Shown here one piece after another: positions 1-11,828 of a stretch of 64,000 bases of DNA. Origin of the DNA: Torymus aiolomorphi (Eukaryota; Arthropoda; Insecta; Hymenoptera; Torymidae); NCBI GenBank assembly GCA_036365515.1, contig CM070874.1, positions 221,138,942 through 221,202,941 of the forward strand, in the 5' to 3' direction. Under the pieces are notes generated by a model that saw only the letters and a program-made list of their open reading frames with translations, did no database searches and was not told where the DNA came from. How positions within the stretch are numbered: the stretch's first letter is position 1; each line of letters starts with the position of its first letter. The translations under genes and the position numbers were made by a program.

Positions 1-391
1 CCAGTGAATATGTTGAGTAGAGCCGATGAATTTTAGCAGTAGCGTAGCGGAGAGATGATCCTCGTGGCAAGGCTGAATTCAGAGAGAGCGAGTGGTTTTT
101 CGACTTCCTTTTCCTTCCTCATTTCCATATAATAGGACACTAATCAAATTAACATCTCTCCCATTTACAGGTGAGAGAGTGAGAAAGATAACAATATCGC
201 TACTATACCACGTAAATCAGTATAGCGTCTCAGCTGTTCCGCCGAGACGCCGCGAGGTGCTGCCGCGCCGTGACTGCACCGTGAGTCGAGCCGAGCTGGG
301 CGTAACCGCGGGAATTCAAATTAGCTAAATTTCCAAACATAGTCATAATTTTTTGCCTTATTAATAACATATGAAAGTGCGTTGATATAAC
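1..391. other. Unassigned left edge
   Basis: I recognise no gene here. Bases 225-315 are GC-rich against an AT-rich background, but the short open frames on both strands have no recognisable motif. The stretch ends at the ATAT target duplication (392-395) of the DNA transposon. Confidence 0.5.
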
Positions 392-395
392 ATAT

Positions 396-808
396 GAGGC
401 GTTTCGCCTCAAATCTCCCAGCGCGGCGCGCTAGCGTCAAATCATGCTATTTTCAAGTCGTGTTTACGATATCAATATGCATTTCAAAAAATTATGTGAT
501 AAGCGTTTCCGACGTATTTTTTCCTCAGCTTTCCAATGGCGTAGGTGGTTTTTCCGAAATTTTCCATTTCCCCCCCCAACAAGTATAAAACATACTATAT
601 CTCGAAAAGTATATTTTTAATATTTTTTTTTACCCCCTAGATCGAAAGCTGAGTATTTTTTACGTCGGAAAGGATTTTTTTCAGAATTTGCTCGAATGTT
701 TTCTTAGAGAAACAGAACGCGAAAGAGCAGACGCAACGTCTCCTTCGCGCGCGGTTTTCGGCGCGCTGTACACCGCGTGGACTAGATGCATTTCGCTCTC
801 TAACAACC
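396..808 (+). repeat. Left terminal inverted repeat, copy 1
   Basis: It matches the reverse complement of 4031-4441 along its whole length with scattered differences. It opens with the palindrome GAGGCGTTTCGCCTC and ends at ...CTCTCTAACAACC. At over 400 bp it is long for a cut-and-paste element and could fold the whole element into a stem. Confidence 0.88.
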
Positions 809-854
809 ACTTAAAATTTTGATTTCCTTAATAATAGCAACAATAAACTAGTAT

Positions 855-2728
855 TTATATTAATAATTCTTTTTTTTTTAAAGTAGATAATTTTATTTTG
901 TTTTGTTTTACGGGTTTTTTAGGGAATATTTGATATTCTGAACTCATTGACGTTTTTTTTAGTATTAATGTTGTTTTATTCATTGGAATAACGGCATGGT
1001 ACTGTAAAGTTTCCGGTATAGATTTAATTTTACTTAACCTTGATTTTAGTTTCAAAACGGCTTTTTCATAGGTCTCTTTAGTGCTGTAAAAAACTTTAGT
1101 TTCTTTGCAATTACGTAAAGCCCAGTTGTAAAGGTCTTCTGGTGTTAAAATATGATTACTCGAAGAGAGTTGAAGACTTGCTCTTTTCGCCCCTCTTTTC
1201 AAATTTGCGCCTATACCATCGCACGCTCCTTTACCGTGCGCTGTTGCATGAAAATGCCATTCAGCAGGAACTCCAAAATCTTTTTGATGAAACAGAAGAT
1301 TTTGGAAGGTAGACTTGTTCCAAAATGCTGACCTGCTCCATCAGTTAAGTAATAAATTTTCTTGACTATGAAATTACTTTTTAAATACGATATTATAATT
1401 TTTTGATATTCATAAACAGCAACAGTATCGTGATTTAGATTATCAGAAATTATAGCAATGCTTATATGTTTAAGATCTTGATTTTCGTTATAATATACCA
1501 CTGTTGTAAAAACTGTTGCTTGATTATTGTTCCAGTGGAACGATTGTGTTGAATTTTGCACTATAAACGCATAGTTTTCTGCAAAATCACAACAAACAAG
1601 GAATCTCCTTTTTGAAGGTTTTTTTTCAAATCGCTTAAGAAAAGATATTGTTCTCTCGCAAAGAAGTCATGAGTTTTAAATTTTATTAATTTTTCTCCCA
1701 GTATGTTCATGAATTCATAAACATTTACAGTTGTAGATACTATTGTGCAACGATCTGTCTGAAGCCATGACTCATACTGTATTTGAAAAATATCATTTCT
1801 CTCAAAACATTCAAGCAAATGTTTCCGTAATACAGGCATATTGGGGCAATCTAAACAGTCTCCCAAGTAACATTTCGAACTAGCATTACTACATACGATT
1901 GCTTGGATGCAATCGTGGTAGTTTTTAAGAAATAGTCGAGTACCTTCAGTTAAACTCTGTAAATTAATAGCATTTAACATCAGCTTGATATTTTCGTGGT
2001 GTACACATACGCATACATTATGCGTACCACTGCTTCCCGCTAGAACACAATGCGGCGGCCTCAATTGAGTAAATTTAGTGAAGCCAATATTAACAGATTC
2101 ATGCTCTTTTTTAAATAAACAATAAATTTCACGTAAATTACCAAGTAGTAACCTTTTCTGTACATGTTCTCTTTTACCATTATCCTGCTTAACAGATATA
2201 CAATCTTTTAATCCGGGCATTACACGACTAATATCGTCTCTCTCATAAAAACGTTTAACTGAATCTACACTTTCAACTGGAAATATTTTGCCCCTTTTCT
2301 TTTCAGGTTTTGAAAAAATTCCACTTTCGTTACTAACTTTTTCGCTTCTCGAGCTTCCCACTCAGTACAACCGAACTCTCTGATTAAGTCTCTGCGAGAT
2401 CAAAAATCAGGAGCAAGCGTGAGTAGCTGAATTTTATCTTCCTTACCCGGTGATTCTAAAAATTTTTTTTTAATTGGTTGAGAACTACCACGCCTGCTTT
2501 ATGATATTCATCAGTACATTCAATTTTAGCTTTTTTGGCATCGCATGAAGGTAAATCTAACTTATGTTTATAAAGTTGACGTTGACAGTCGGAACAAATT
2601 TTCGCGTTTTCTGGTACGAGGGGATACGCACTCCTAAATATTGAAGGAAAATTGGACAAATTTTTACGCACAGAGTGATTAATTTTATTAAAAGAATTTA
2701 TGCATTTCAGTTTCAAAGCTGGACCCAT
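855..2728 (-). pseudogene. Transposase of the ATAT-duplicating family, broken
   Basis: Read on the minus strand from the Met at 2728. The N-terminal part carries a zinc-finger-like CSDCQRQLYKHK motif. Next comes a region with RPPHCVLAGSSGTHNVCVC and a following HHENIKLML, then a catalytic-looking block: DFAENY (about 1590), HWNNNQ, LTDGAGQHF (about 1345) and, in copy 2, HGKCACDGIG. Motifs with spaced Asp residues suggest an RNase-H-fold DDE/D transposase acting on the TIRs in the nucleus; that is inference. The coding run is split into at least four pieces (2728-2456, 2361-1561, 1561-1211, 1202-855) by frameshifts and stops, some differing from copy 2. The same family recurs at 55979-58104. 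Confidence 0.8.
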
Positions 2729-2739
2729 TCAGGAGCGAG

Positions 2740-4030
2740 AGAATAAATGCAATAAATAAACCAAATATAAATTATGATTTAATCAGCAAACACACGAAGA
2801 ACACAAATATAACGAAAACAGCGTTAAAATTCTTAAACAATTTCAAGGATAACAAAGATCGAAAATTCATCAGACTTATATAATTGGATACAACAAATTA
2901 CTCTCGGGCAAAAATTTTCTATACGCAAGCCACCTATCGGGTAAAAAGTAAGTGAGAAGCGTTGCGTCTGCTATTTCAAATTGATTGTAATGTTTTTGCT
3001 TCCTCAAAGAGGAAGCTTTGTAACGGTGAAAAAAATTTTCGAAAAAAAAGTCTTCAAAAAGATGTTTTATGGTGGTATATGTGTATATTATTTGATTTTG
3101 ATGATTTTTGATTTCGTGGATGTATGTATGTGTGTGTGCGTGTGTGTGTGTATATTTCAACTCTTAATATCTCCGAAACTAATCACCGATTTTCGTCGGG
3201 TAAAGCTTATTCGCTTCGTCTTGCGGCAAAAGGAAAGTACCCTGATGGATTTGGGATTTTATTGATTTTCTTTTGTTTTATAACCAAAAAACGATTTTGA
3301 ATTTTTAGTTTTTTTGATTTTTTCGTATCTTATAGTAATTATTACATAAAATAATATACTTCTCTTAAAAGGTATTCAAATTACCTACATTTTCTTTTTT
3401 TAAATTTAAAATTTAAAATATCTTCACTCTGTCATTTGTTATTAATGAAAACTTTTTTATATTTAAAAAATTAATATCTCAAAAAATAATTTATTTATCG
3501 ACTTGAAATTTTAACTGTTACTTATTATACTTGTTGGTGGCAATATTGTGTTGCAATTTTAAGTGATTATCTATATGAATATATATTATACATTTATTTT
3601 CGAGAACTATCATTTTAATATTTTTATATAATGTAGTAAATTAAAATATCAAAACGTATTAATAGTGCCATTTTTAGCCCCTTCTTTTATCTCTTTTTAA
3701 TTTCAATTTTTTTTAAACTTGGTGGTCTGTCAAAGCTTTTTTTAAAATAGGTACGTAATATACTATTTTGCAAGAAACTGGTATAAGACGCATCGGTTCA
3801 AAGTATTATTGAAATTCTTTAGCATTCCTTTTTATGAAAAATGTATTTTCAGAATTTCAATTTTTAATTAGGAAACGATCAATTAGTTTGAGGAAGCTAA
3901 GTGCCAAAGAATTGGCAGCGGTTTTTTTTTGCGAAATAACCTATGAAAATGTCAATCGTGCATATAAGTGAAATTCGAAGTGCAAAAAGATATTCCATAA
4001 AGAATTAAAAATGATAAATAAAAATAATAA
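2740..4030. other. Non-coding half of DNA transposon, copy 1
   Basis: About 1.3 kb of AT-rich DNA with a (TG)n tract near 3129-3154 and no credible gene. The same sequence is kept in copy 2 (about 40020-41330). A short hairpin-like motif, TGCCAAAGAATTGGCAGCGG, lies near 3902. The open frames seen here on both strands are low complexity. Confidence 0.7.
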
Positions 4031-4441
4031 GGTTACTAGAGAGCGAAATACATCTAGTCCACGCGCTGTACAGCGCGCCGCATACCGCGCACGAAGGAGA
4101 CGCTGCGTCTGCTCTTTCGCGTTCTGTTTCTCTAAGAAAAACATTCGAGCAAATTTTGCAAAAAATCCTTTCCAACGTAAAAAATGCTCAGCTTTCGATC
4201 TAGATGATAAAAAAAAGTATTAATATACTTTCCGAGATATAGTATGTTTTATACGGTTTGAGGGTGAAAATGGAAAATTTCGGAAAAACCACTTACACCA
4301 TTGGAAAGCTGAGGAAAAAATACGTCGGAAACGCTTATCACATAATTTTTTGAAATTCATATTGATATCGTAAACACGACTTGAAAATAGCATGATTTGA
4401 CGCTCGCGCGCCGCGCTGGGAGAGTTGAGGCGAAACGCCTC
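4031..4441 (-). repeat. Right terminal inverted repeat, copy 1
   Basis: Reverse complement of 396-808, ending in GAGGCGAAACGCCTC directly before the ATAT duplication at 4442-4445. Confidence 0.88.
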
Positions 4442-4445
4442 ATAT

Positions 4446-7311
4446 AATACGTATGATCACGTATAACACGTGTTAAAAAATATAAAAATTTTCACCAGGA
4501 AAATATTCAATTAAGATAAAGGACGCTGAATGCCAATCTATTGGCAGCGGTTTACTTAGTTAATAAAGCATCTTGCTTTTATGAATACTAATCAAACAGT
4601 AATACTTACTATGCCTTTATTATATGGCACTAGTTTTATATTAGTATCTTAAGTTCAAATTATTTTTTGAAGAGTATTTGTAATAAAATATTATAGTTAT
4701 TCTTATGTAGCTAATTCAAAACTTAAATCTGAACTGACCACAATCGAATAATAAAGACTCGATGAGTTCTGGAGAATTGGCTCAAGTTCAAGTGTATTTT
4801 TAAATATCGTTTAAATTGTAAATATCATTTTTATTTAAATCATGTTTACCACAGAGAGAATAACACGTATAGAACAATAATGGCATTGAAATTATTGTGA
4901 AAATAGTAAAATAAAATGTATTTAATGTTTCAGTAGTAATGGAAAATTTGAAAGACTTATATTCTGCAATTTAAACATGTTTCGAGCAAAACCGTGGGAT
5001 CAATGCTTACCGAATAGGACTTAACGGTTTAAGCATTTCTGGTACATTGTATCGTGCCATGCATAATCCGCTATTTTTTATTTTGAAAACTGACAGCTGA
5101 TTTTTAATCAGCCCCTAGATGTACGGTTTTATGAAAATTAGAGATTTTTTTCACAATTTCGTCTGCCATATTAAATCCGTCATTTTGAATTTTTTTTTAA
5201 TCTGACGACGAATTTGTAATCAGCAACCTTGAAAATCCCTATGCAAAATCTAATGTGAAATTTTATGGTTTGAAGTACATATTAATAGTTATTTAGTATT
5301 AGGGGTGGTTTACCGCCATGAAGGGGAAATTTATAAAAATTCCGAAACGGGTCAACTTTAATTTTTTATTTTATGTATTAATAAATTTTGTCCACTTTTT
5401 CTAGTCTATTTATAATTTTTTATTACAAAATTATGACAACAAAACTGTATTTTTACCCCTTATAAAATAGGGGATGCATCCCTCACTGCTCAAATCACCG
5501 TGGATTACTTGTACTGTTCATAAGAAATAACCTCCATTTTCTTTCATTGAAAAATATTGATTTCAAGCCGAGATATTTAGAAAAAACTGTTTTTGGGGGT
5601 TAAATTTACGGGTAATTTTCACCCCTTGAACCTGCGAATTAGCAGATAAAAAAACATGGGTCTCTTATTTTTGTATGTTCTACAACATATATCAAAATAA
5701 TCGAAATCCGTGAGGTACACTTGGGAGTTTTTCCTTGTAAGAGTATATATGTTGTACACTTGTTTTATGGTTAACCTATCCTTTATAAAGTTCCAAAACT
5801 TGCGTTCAAATTTTTAAAGTTATTTTTACCATTGGATGTACATATGAATTTCATAAGAGATAAATTCGGTATTGTTTTGAAGAAGTGTTCATGCTGTATG
5901 AAGTGAGAGTAAAAATTTTATTTGAAAGTTTTACACTGAACATATGAAAAATTCTGTTGTTTCATAAAATTTATTGCTCAAGCGAAATCTATTGATATTT
6001 TTAAGCTGTAGGGATATGAAAGTCTCAAATATTTATAGTAGCAACTAATAAATTTTGAAAAGGTTTCGAAGCTCTAAAAAAAGATTATTTGTACTTTTAA
6101 GTACAATATGTCCATAGGGTTGCCAGAGTCGTTGGCAGGTATATGTCAGAGAGGGCTGTCTCGACATCCCCTATACTACTACTACTGCTACTACTATTGT
6201 ATTCCCCATTTTAAGTATGGCATGTCCATTGGGTACACGTTACCAGAGTCGTTAGCAGGTACATGTCAGAGAGAGCTGTCTCGGCATCCCCTATACTACT
6301 ACTATTATTGCTACAACTATTGTATTGTCCAGTTTATTTAATACATGGAAATTAAAGAAACACACAACCCTTTCACTTTTTGCTTGATAGATGTAAAGTT
6401 TGAAACTAAAAAAACATTAACAACATCAAATTTAAAGAGGATTGGGCGTATTTCTCAAAAGGAACACAAAACTGCACTGTATAGTGTACTGCACTGTGTA
6501 GTGTAATGCTCGACAATTCTAATTCATCTTTTAAAGAAGATAACATTTAAAAAGTTTTTGAATTGACGTTTAAAATTTAAATAATATAAATCAATGCTTT
6601 GTAACAAAATTATAAAAATATTTAATAATGGTACATCAAAAAAAAAGAAAAAAAAAAGAAATATAATATATAAAATAATCAATATAATAATAAATAATTT
6701 GTTAATGCATTATTAAGCAAAGTTAGTCTTAAACATTATTGAAAAAGAGGTTTCATGAATGACATTTTAGAAATGTTTATCAGCAAGGTTTAGAAAACAA
6801 ATTCGAAACCAGTTTTCACTATTTTTAGACAAACAAGATTTCATAATACAATAGTTGGACTTTGTCAAAATGCATATGAAATGAATGCACATAATTTAAT
6901 GGAAGGTTCAGTGAAAAGGGACACACTAAAAAGTTTTGTGGTTTTGCTTACCCTTGCATTGCTTTAAATGTTAGAATAATTGGAGGCAAATAAAACAAGA
7001 TAAAATTGAACATCGAGACAGGAGAATATTGTGGGGGCATATTTGATAAAATAGTAAAATCAAAATGAAGCAAATCTAATCTCAGAGAAAATATCATATA
7101 GTTATGTGTAGAAATAGAAACATATCAAATAACGAAGCTCGTTCTTCTAATTTAAACTGAATAATTAACTGTAATTGATTTTAAAGGGCAATACAAAGAA
7201 CTTGTAGTTGGAGGATATTGATAAACTAAATTAATCTAAAAACAAAGAAAAATTTGTTTTGGGAACCCCTGAAGTACGTTTATTCCAACTAGCTCCCAAG
7301 TCTGAGCTAGC
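4446..7311. other. AT-rich stretch with no gene seen
   Basis: About 2.9 kb with no open frame of interest, no tRNA and no clear element boundary. It holds a short tandem duplication at 6108-6340 and A-rich runs near 6640-6660. A motif near 4525-4555 (TGCCAATCTATTGGCAGCGG) resembles one inside the neighbouring transposon. Confidence 0.5.
6108..6340 (+). repeat. Two-unit tandem duplication with (ACT)n tracts
   Basis: Two units of about 114-119 bp start at 6108 and 6222. Each contains GTCGTTGGCAGGTA or a close variant, then GTCAGAGAG and TACTACTACT-type microsatellite. Short open frames across it only reflect the repeat. Confidence 0.8.
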
Positions 7312-7639
7312 TCGTCGCTGAATTTTCTCAAAGAATGAAAAATACATTAAACATCTATTTTCAACAATACTTTCAAAAGGCTTATAAGTAATAACATTTA
7401 TATTTAATTTCCTAAATTTTCAATGGGAGCCGCTTACACTGATAATACACTCTATTTGTAATCTTCATATCTATTCGAAATTGAATTTCATAAGTAATCT
7501 ATTATTATGTGTGCCTAAGCGAAAAGTAAATTACTATAAAAAAGTTAAAATCAAAGTAGTTGAAAGACAATTATCAATTGTATATTCCGATGCACAGACA
7601 AATACTTCTTACTCAATAATTTTCAAATAAAATATGGTG
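7312..7639 (+). repeat. Outer left arm (X) of the foldback family
   Basis: It is the inverted match of 48135-48740 and a same-strand relative of 47640-47976. Shared landmarks are TGGGAGCCGCTTACA and CTTACTCAATAA. It ends at the 11-bp duplication AAAATATGGTG, where the Penelope-like element was inserted. X arms and a small palindrome (M) occur in the order X-M-X' at both ends of the foldback. Confidence 0.75.
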
Positions 7640-7673
7640 CTGAAGTGTTTGCAATACGTTCGTAGGTTTTAAT

Positions 7674-8588
7674 TATTTTAAGGAGTAAAGAACGGACTCG
7701 AGACGAACCAATTTGTTTTGATGAATTTATTTCGCCAACGTTTCGAAAGTGTTTTGAACTTTCTTCATCAGGGCTACGAAAGCATAGTTATAAAACATGT
7801 AGATTTATAAACAAAAAACAATATTAGATATAATATATAAAAAAACATACCATAAAAACAATATTAACACATATTAATTAAGTTCGTCTACGAGGAGTTT
7901 AAATTTCTCCTCATGAACGCAACGTCGCCAATTCACTATGAAATACAATTACAGTTTTTAATAACATTAAGGAATTAAATTACAATACGTGTATAAAAGA
8001 ATATTTGTTGAAAAATGAAGTACTGGTAAGAACTTACAAAATTTATGACCTTCTGCAAACATAGTCAATTTTGGAAATGCCCAACTGTATTAGGACAACT
8101 TCAAAATGGCACTAACGATAAATTAAAATTAAGGAGTAATGAATAACTGTTAGGATAGACAGGAAAGAGGTGGTGGGGATCGGGAAAGGGAAATAGTGAG
8201 GGATAGCGGTTGCCTCGGTCACACCGGTGGAACAGGAGCGCAAGCGATGAGGAGTAGTGGACGAAACCCATACGATAAGAGTGCGGAGACTATAGCATAT
8301 TAGGTGTGCCACCTTTCTAATTGCATGCTCACCTGATCCTACAGTACGAAACAAGACAGTAAAGTGATGGAGAAAAGAGGTTGTAAACACGTAGAAGGCA
8401 ATTGTAAATGTTATGAATTTATATGTGTTGCTTCTTGATAGTATCTATTGTCTTTTTATATGCGTTTTTTAAGAAATGGGTATCTTCCATATGGTTGAGT
8501 GTATTATTGTAGAAGTGTATGTGCATCATCTCAGAAAAAGTGCGTTTAAAATAGTTCGGTTCTTTGCCTAGTATTCTGATCTTATAAG
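7674..8588 (-). repeat. Inverted copy of the Penelope 3' tail
   Basis: It matches the reverse complement of about 9040-9893 continued at 44679-44724. The homology includes the end of the GIY-YIG coding region, so the arm is a piece of the element and not an independent LTR. The divergence is a few percent by eye. Confidence 0.85.
7730..7780 (-). ncRNA. Hammerhead-like ribozyme motif, inverted arm
   Basis: On the minus strand the boxes CCTGATGA (7772-7765) and GAAAC (GAAA at 7744-7741) enclose a helix formed by GAAAGT and ACTTTC. Penelope-like elements are known to carry hammerhead ribozymes. One extra base lies between the first box and the helix compared with the textbook core, so self-cleavage is not assured. 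Confidence 0.5.
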
Positions 8589-9162
8589 AATATTAAAAAT
8601 AGATATTATTAAAAAATATATTGGCATTAGACTCGACCAGATCCGTAAAAACAATAGTAACGTCGCAACTTACAACACAGCCAACAATACTAAATTAATA
8701 GTCTCTAAAACAAAAATGATACTGCCATACATAAAGAATTTAACTCCAAAAATTGACTGTATCCTCCGTACATGCAATATAATTCCTATATATAAAACCA
8801 TTAACAAGTTTAATCATTTGATAAGACTAGGAAAGGACCGTCTAGATTTATTAAACACTAATGGGAACATTTACAAGATCAACTGCAATAACTGCTCTGC
8901 CACATACATCGGTATGAGTAAACGAAAATTAACGAAACGTGTGTACCAACATAAAAGAGCAGTCAAATTAGGCTCTGAAAATTCTACACTCGCTGGCCAT
9001 ACACAGGACACAGGACATTCCATAAATTTCGATAAGATCAGAATACTAGACAAAGAACCGAACTATTTTAAACGCACCTTTTCTGAGATGATGCACATAC
9101 ACTTCTACAATAATACACTCAACCATATGGAAGATACCCATTTCTTGAAAAAACGCATATAA
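8589..9162 (+). pseudogene. Penelope GIY-YIG endonuclease, C-terminal fragment
   Basis: The open frame runs without a stop from the arm boundary to 9162. A Met at 8716 is only the first in-frame ATG, because the upstream codons also look coding. It has the Penelope pattern: a Cys-rich IYKINCNNCSATYIG (the GIY-YIG signature region), then a KRVYQHKRAV helix, a GHTQDTGHS segment and the FDKIRILDKE block. In Penelope-like elements this nuclease nicks target DNA for reverse transcription. The RT domain that should precede it is missing and replaced by the inverted tail. Confidence 0.85.
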
Positions 9163-9829
9163 AAAGACAATAGATACTATCAAGAAGCAACACATATAAA
9201 TTCATAACATTTACAATTGCCTTCTACGTGTTTACCACCTCTTTTCTCCATCACATTACTGTCTTGTTTCGTACTGTAGGATCAGGTGAGCATGCGATTA
9301 GAAAGGTGGCATACCTAATACGCTAGAGTCTCCGCACTCTTATCGTATGGGATTCGTCCACTACTCCTCATCGCTTGCGCTCCTGTTCCACCGGTGTGAC
9401 CGAGGCAACCGCTATCCCTCACTATTTCCCTTTCCCCAACCCCGCCACCTCTTTCCTGTCTATCCTAACAGTTATTCATTAGTTCTTAATTTTAATTTAT
9501 CGTTAGTGCCATTTTGGAGTTGTCCTAATACAGTTGGGCATTTCCAAAATTGACTATGTTTGCAGAACGTCATAAACTTTGTAAGTTCTTACCAGTACTT
9601 CATTATTCAACAAATATTCTTTTATACACGTATTGTAATTTAATTCCTTAATGTTATTAAAAACTGTAATTGTATTTTATAGGGAATTGGCGACGTTGCG
9701 TTCATGAGGAGAAATTTAAACTCCTCGTACACGAACTTAATATGTATTAATATTGTTTCTATGGTATGCTTTTTATATATAATGTGTAATATTGTTTTTT
9801 GTTTATAAATCTTCATGTTTTATAACTAT

Positions 9830-9885
9830 GCTTTCGCAGCCCTGATGAAGAAAGTTAAAAACACTTTCGAAACGTTGGCGAAATA
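9830..9885 (+). ncRNA. Hammerhead-like ribozyme motif, forward tail
   Basis: CCTGATGA (9841-9848) and GAAAC (9869-9873) enclose a 6-bp helix of 50-55 with 63-68 and a 7-nt loop, then GTTGGCG. It lies just upstream of the errantivirus insertion. The same two boxes recur at 63030-63064 with a different helix sequence. Confidence 0.55.
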
Positions 9886-9893
9886 AATTCATC

Positions 9894-10236
9894 TGTCAGG
9901 CAAAATGAGAAGAACATCGAAATTAAGAATTTATTGATCGGTTGCAGTTGCGAGCGCGTTCGCAACTGAGAATGCTAATGTATCGTTTTACAGGCCTGTG
10001 AGCCGCATTGAGCGGTCGACAACCGATCGATATGCCATTGTTAATTGTTGTAAGCACGTTTTCTATTGTTTCTGCATGTATAAGAAGGACCGCTGCGCTG
10101 GTCCGTAAATTCAGTAAGCCGTCACGCTGCCGGTGTAGGCTTTGCTCTTAATAAAGTATTTTTTCTCCAGCCCTAGAGTCTGTGCCTATACCTTATTTAA
10201 GTTATCTTTACAACATTTTAAGTTGAGTTTATGACA
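9894..10236 (+). repeat. 5' LTR of errantivirus A
   Basis: A 343-bp LTR starting TGTCAGG and ending TTATGACA, paired with 44325-44675. It contains a TCAGT initiator and an AATAAA signal. Confidence 0.92.
10106..10155 (+). promoter_or_regulatory. LTR initiator and poly(A) signal
   Basis: TCAGT at 10111-10115 fits the arthropod initiator; gypsy-type LTRs are known to use TATA-less initiator promoters. AATAAA at 10150-10155 would serve as the polyadenylation signal. Both motifs recur in the 3' LTR. Their function is inferred. Confidence 0.5.
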
Positions 10237-10260
10237 TATTTTGGTGCTAAGTGTGGGGTA
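10237..10260 (+). other. Primer binding site of A, divergent
   Basis: Directly after the LTR is TATTT and then TGGTGCTAAGTGTGGGG, which resembles the tRNA-Lys-type site TGGCGCCCAACGTGGGG with several changes. The cleaner versions are in elements B and C. Confidence 0.45.
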
Positions 10261-10338
10261 GGCACTTAAGAAATCGAGAGCGGTTTCGAAGGTTGTGGAG
10301 ACGAAATTCGTGGACACGGAGAATCGTATTTTTTTTCC

Positions 10339-11724
10339 TTGGAAAAGGAATACCACAGAACAGAAGGACTCAAGGGGTCTATACTGGAGGACTACACTGC
10401 AGAAAATAAGGTGAGTGCTTTCGATTATATGTACCGTACTACACCTTCGCATTATAACAGTGGAACTAGCAGTGAATCAAGTGTATACTCCTACAATTCT
10501 GACGAATTTTATACCGCTCTTATTAACAAACCACAAGAAATTAAACCGAAGATAATGCTGGGAAAACTAGGAGCCCTTGCACGTAGCCTAGAAAATTTAA
10601 GTGACAACACAAGTGAAACTCAGGATTACAGCCTAATGACGCATGAAGAGAAAGAAGCACATAAGAAGAAATTTGGGGTTCTCCCAAAGCAAACGGAACA
10701 TCATTTTTCAAAAGAAGATTTATTGGCCTTAGAAGAGGAAATACGTAGGAAAAGGATATTAGCGGACGAAACAAGAAAACGGTTGGAAGAATCTGGCTGT
10801 TTATTAAACGCCGCCTCATTAAAAGTTTTGCCTGCGACTGTAGCGAGTGTCATATAACCGACTGCGCCCACATCAAGTGTACCTGTTCCAAGCGCGCCGC
10901 CCGCGCAGACAGAAAGAATGTTAAGACTTAAAGACGTCATATCTTGGGTTTCGAATTTTGATGGTTCTGGGAACGTCAGAATATTTTTAAGAGAAGTGCA
11001 AGACGCATTGAACCAAATGAATAATTGGTTAGATAAAAAATGTGTTTTACGAATGATTATCGCCAGTAAAATTACAGGACAAGCTAAGGTTCTTATAGCA
11101 TCACAGGAGGCTGACAATTGGGAAGATATAAAGGAGTTACTACATCATTATTACAATATTCAAGATACGCCTTATACTTATTTAAAATAGCAAAGGAACA
11201 AAATTTTACAGAACTACGGAGAAACAGTATCTGCATACGCAAGCAGATTTTTGGATGTGCATAGAAAAGTAATGAAAGCTGCTGGGGACAAAACAGATCC
11301 AGAAAAAGCAAAATTTTCTCAGGAAAGAGAAGAAGAAGAAGGAGTTTGGAGATTCATCGTCGGTTTAACAGACAAGTTAAATGAACGAGTCGAAAATAAA
11401 AACCCAAAGACATTGAAGGAAGCTATACCGATAGCACTTAACGCTGAAAGTATTATATAAGAAAGGCAACTGTGCAGAAAAATGTCACAAGCAAATATAG
11501 ACAATCGTGCAGGTAAAAAGATCCAGGAACGTCGTTTGATGGAAACCAAAGAAAATCTGAAAAATCTGAAAATGCCAAACATGAATCAAAGAGGTCGGAT
11601 TTATTTTGCAATCATTGTAAACGATCTGGGTACACAGAAGAACGGTGTTTTTCTAAGCAACAAGATGCTCGAAAGAAACAGGATTTTTGTCAGGTCCAGC
11701 AAAAGGATCGTCCACCTCCAGTGA
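10339..11724 (+). pseudogene. gag of errantivirus A, broken
   Basis: Coding pieces at 10339-10857, 10918-11190, 11251-11460 and 11482-11724 together cover a gag-like protein that would form the particle core. The second piece has the look of an errantiviral capsid region (VSNFDGSGNVRIFLREVQ, then a hydrophobic helix and an EADNWEDIKELL block). The third piece, with a Glu-rich EREEEEGVWRF, ends in LNAESII. The pieces lie in different frames with intervening stops, so no full-length product is possible. No convincing zinc knuckle is left. Confidence 0.72.
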
Positions 11725-11828
11725 GAACACTAGAGGAAAAGACAGAAGAAGAATACGATCCATATGTATCTAAAGAGGCACAAGAAGAATTAGACGACCC
11801 GTTTTCATATGAACAACAGGAGGAAACG

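Larger units (their letters stand above)
396..4441 (-). mobile_element. DNA transposon, long TIRs, copy 1 (Sola-like?)
   Basis: A 4.05 kb element bounded by inverted repeats of about 412 bp and flanked by ATAT at 392-395 and 4442-4445. Each end is itself a small palindrome, GAGGCGTTTCGCCTC. The minus strand encodes a DDE-type transposase in the left half. The right half is non-coding. A second, very similar copy lies at 37678-41743 and also has ATAT on both sides, so the ends and the 4-bp duplication are well supported. A 4-bp duplication and this transposase style suggest the Sola group, which is inference. The transposase frame is broken, so this copy is probably not autonomous. Confidence 0.85.
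7640..9893 (+). mobile_element. Penelope-like element 1, main part
   Basis: The element runs 7640-9893 and resumes at 44676-44731 beyond the inserted errantivirus. An 11-bp duplication, AAAATATGGTG, lies at 7629-7639 and 44732-44742. It holds a GIY-YIG endonuclease on the plus strand and a 3' tail. A ~0.9 kb inverted copy of that tail lies at the 5' side, as seen in rearranged Penelope elements. No reverse transcriptase domain remains, so it is 5'-truncated. Both tail copies carry a hammerhead-like motif. Confidence 0.82.

Noticed and set aside
2876..3265. Open frames on both strands around the (TG)n tract
   Set aside because: They come from microsatellite and AT-rich sequence; the copy in the second transposon differs in tract length and frame.
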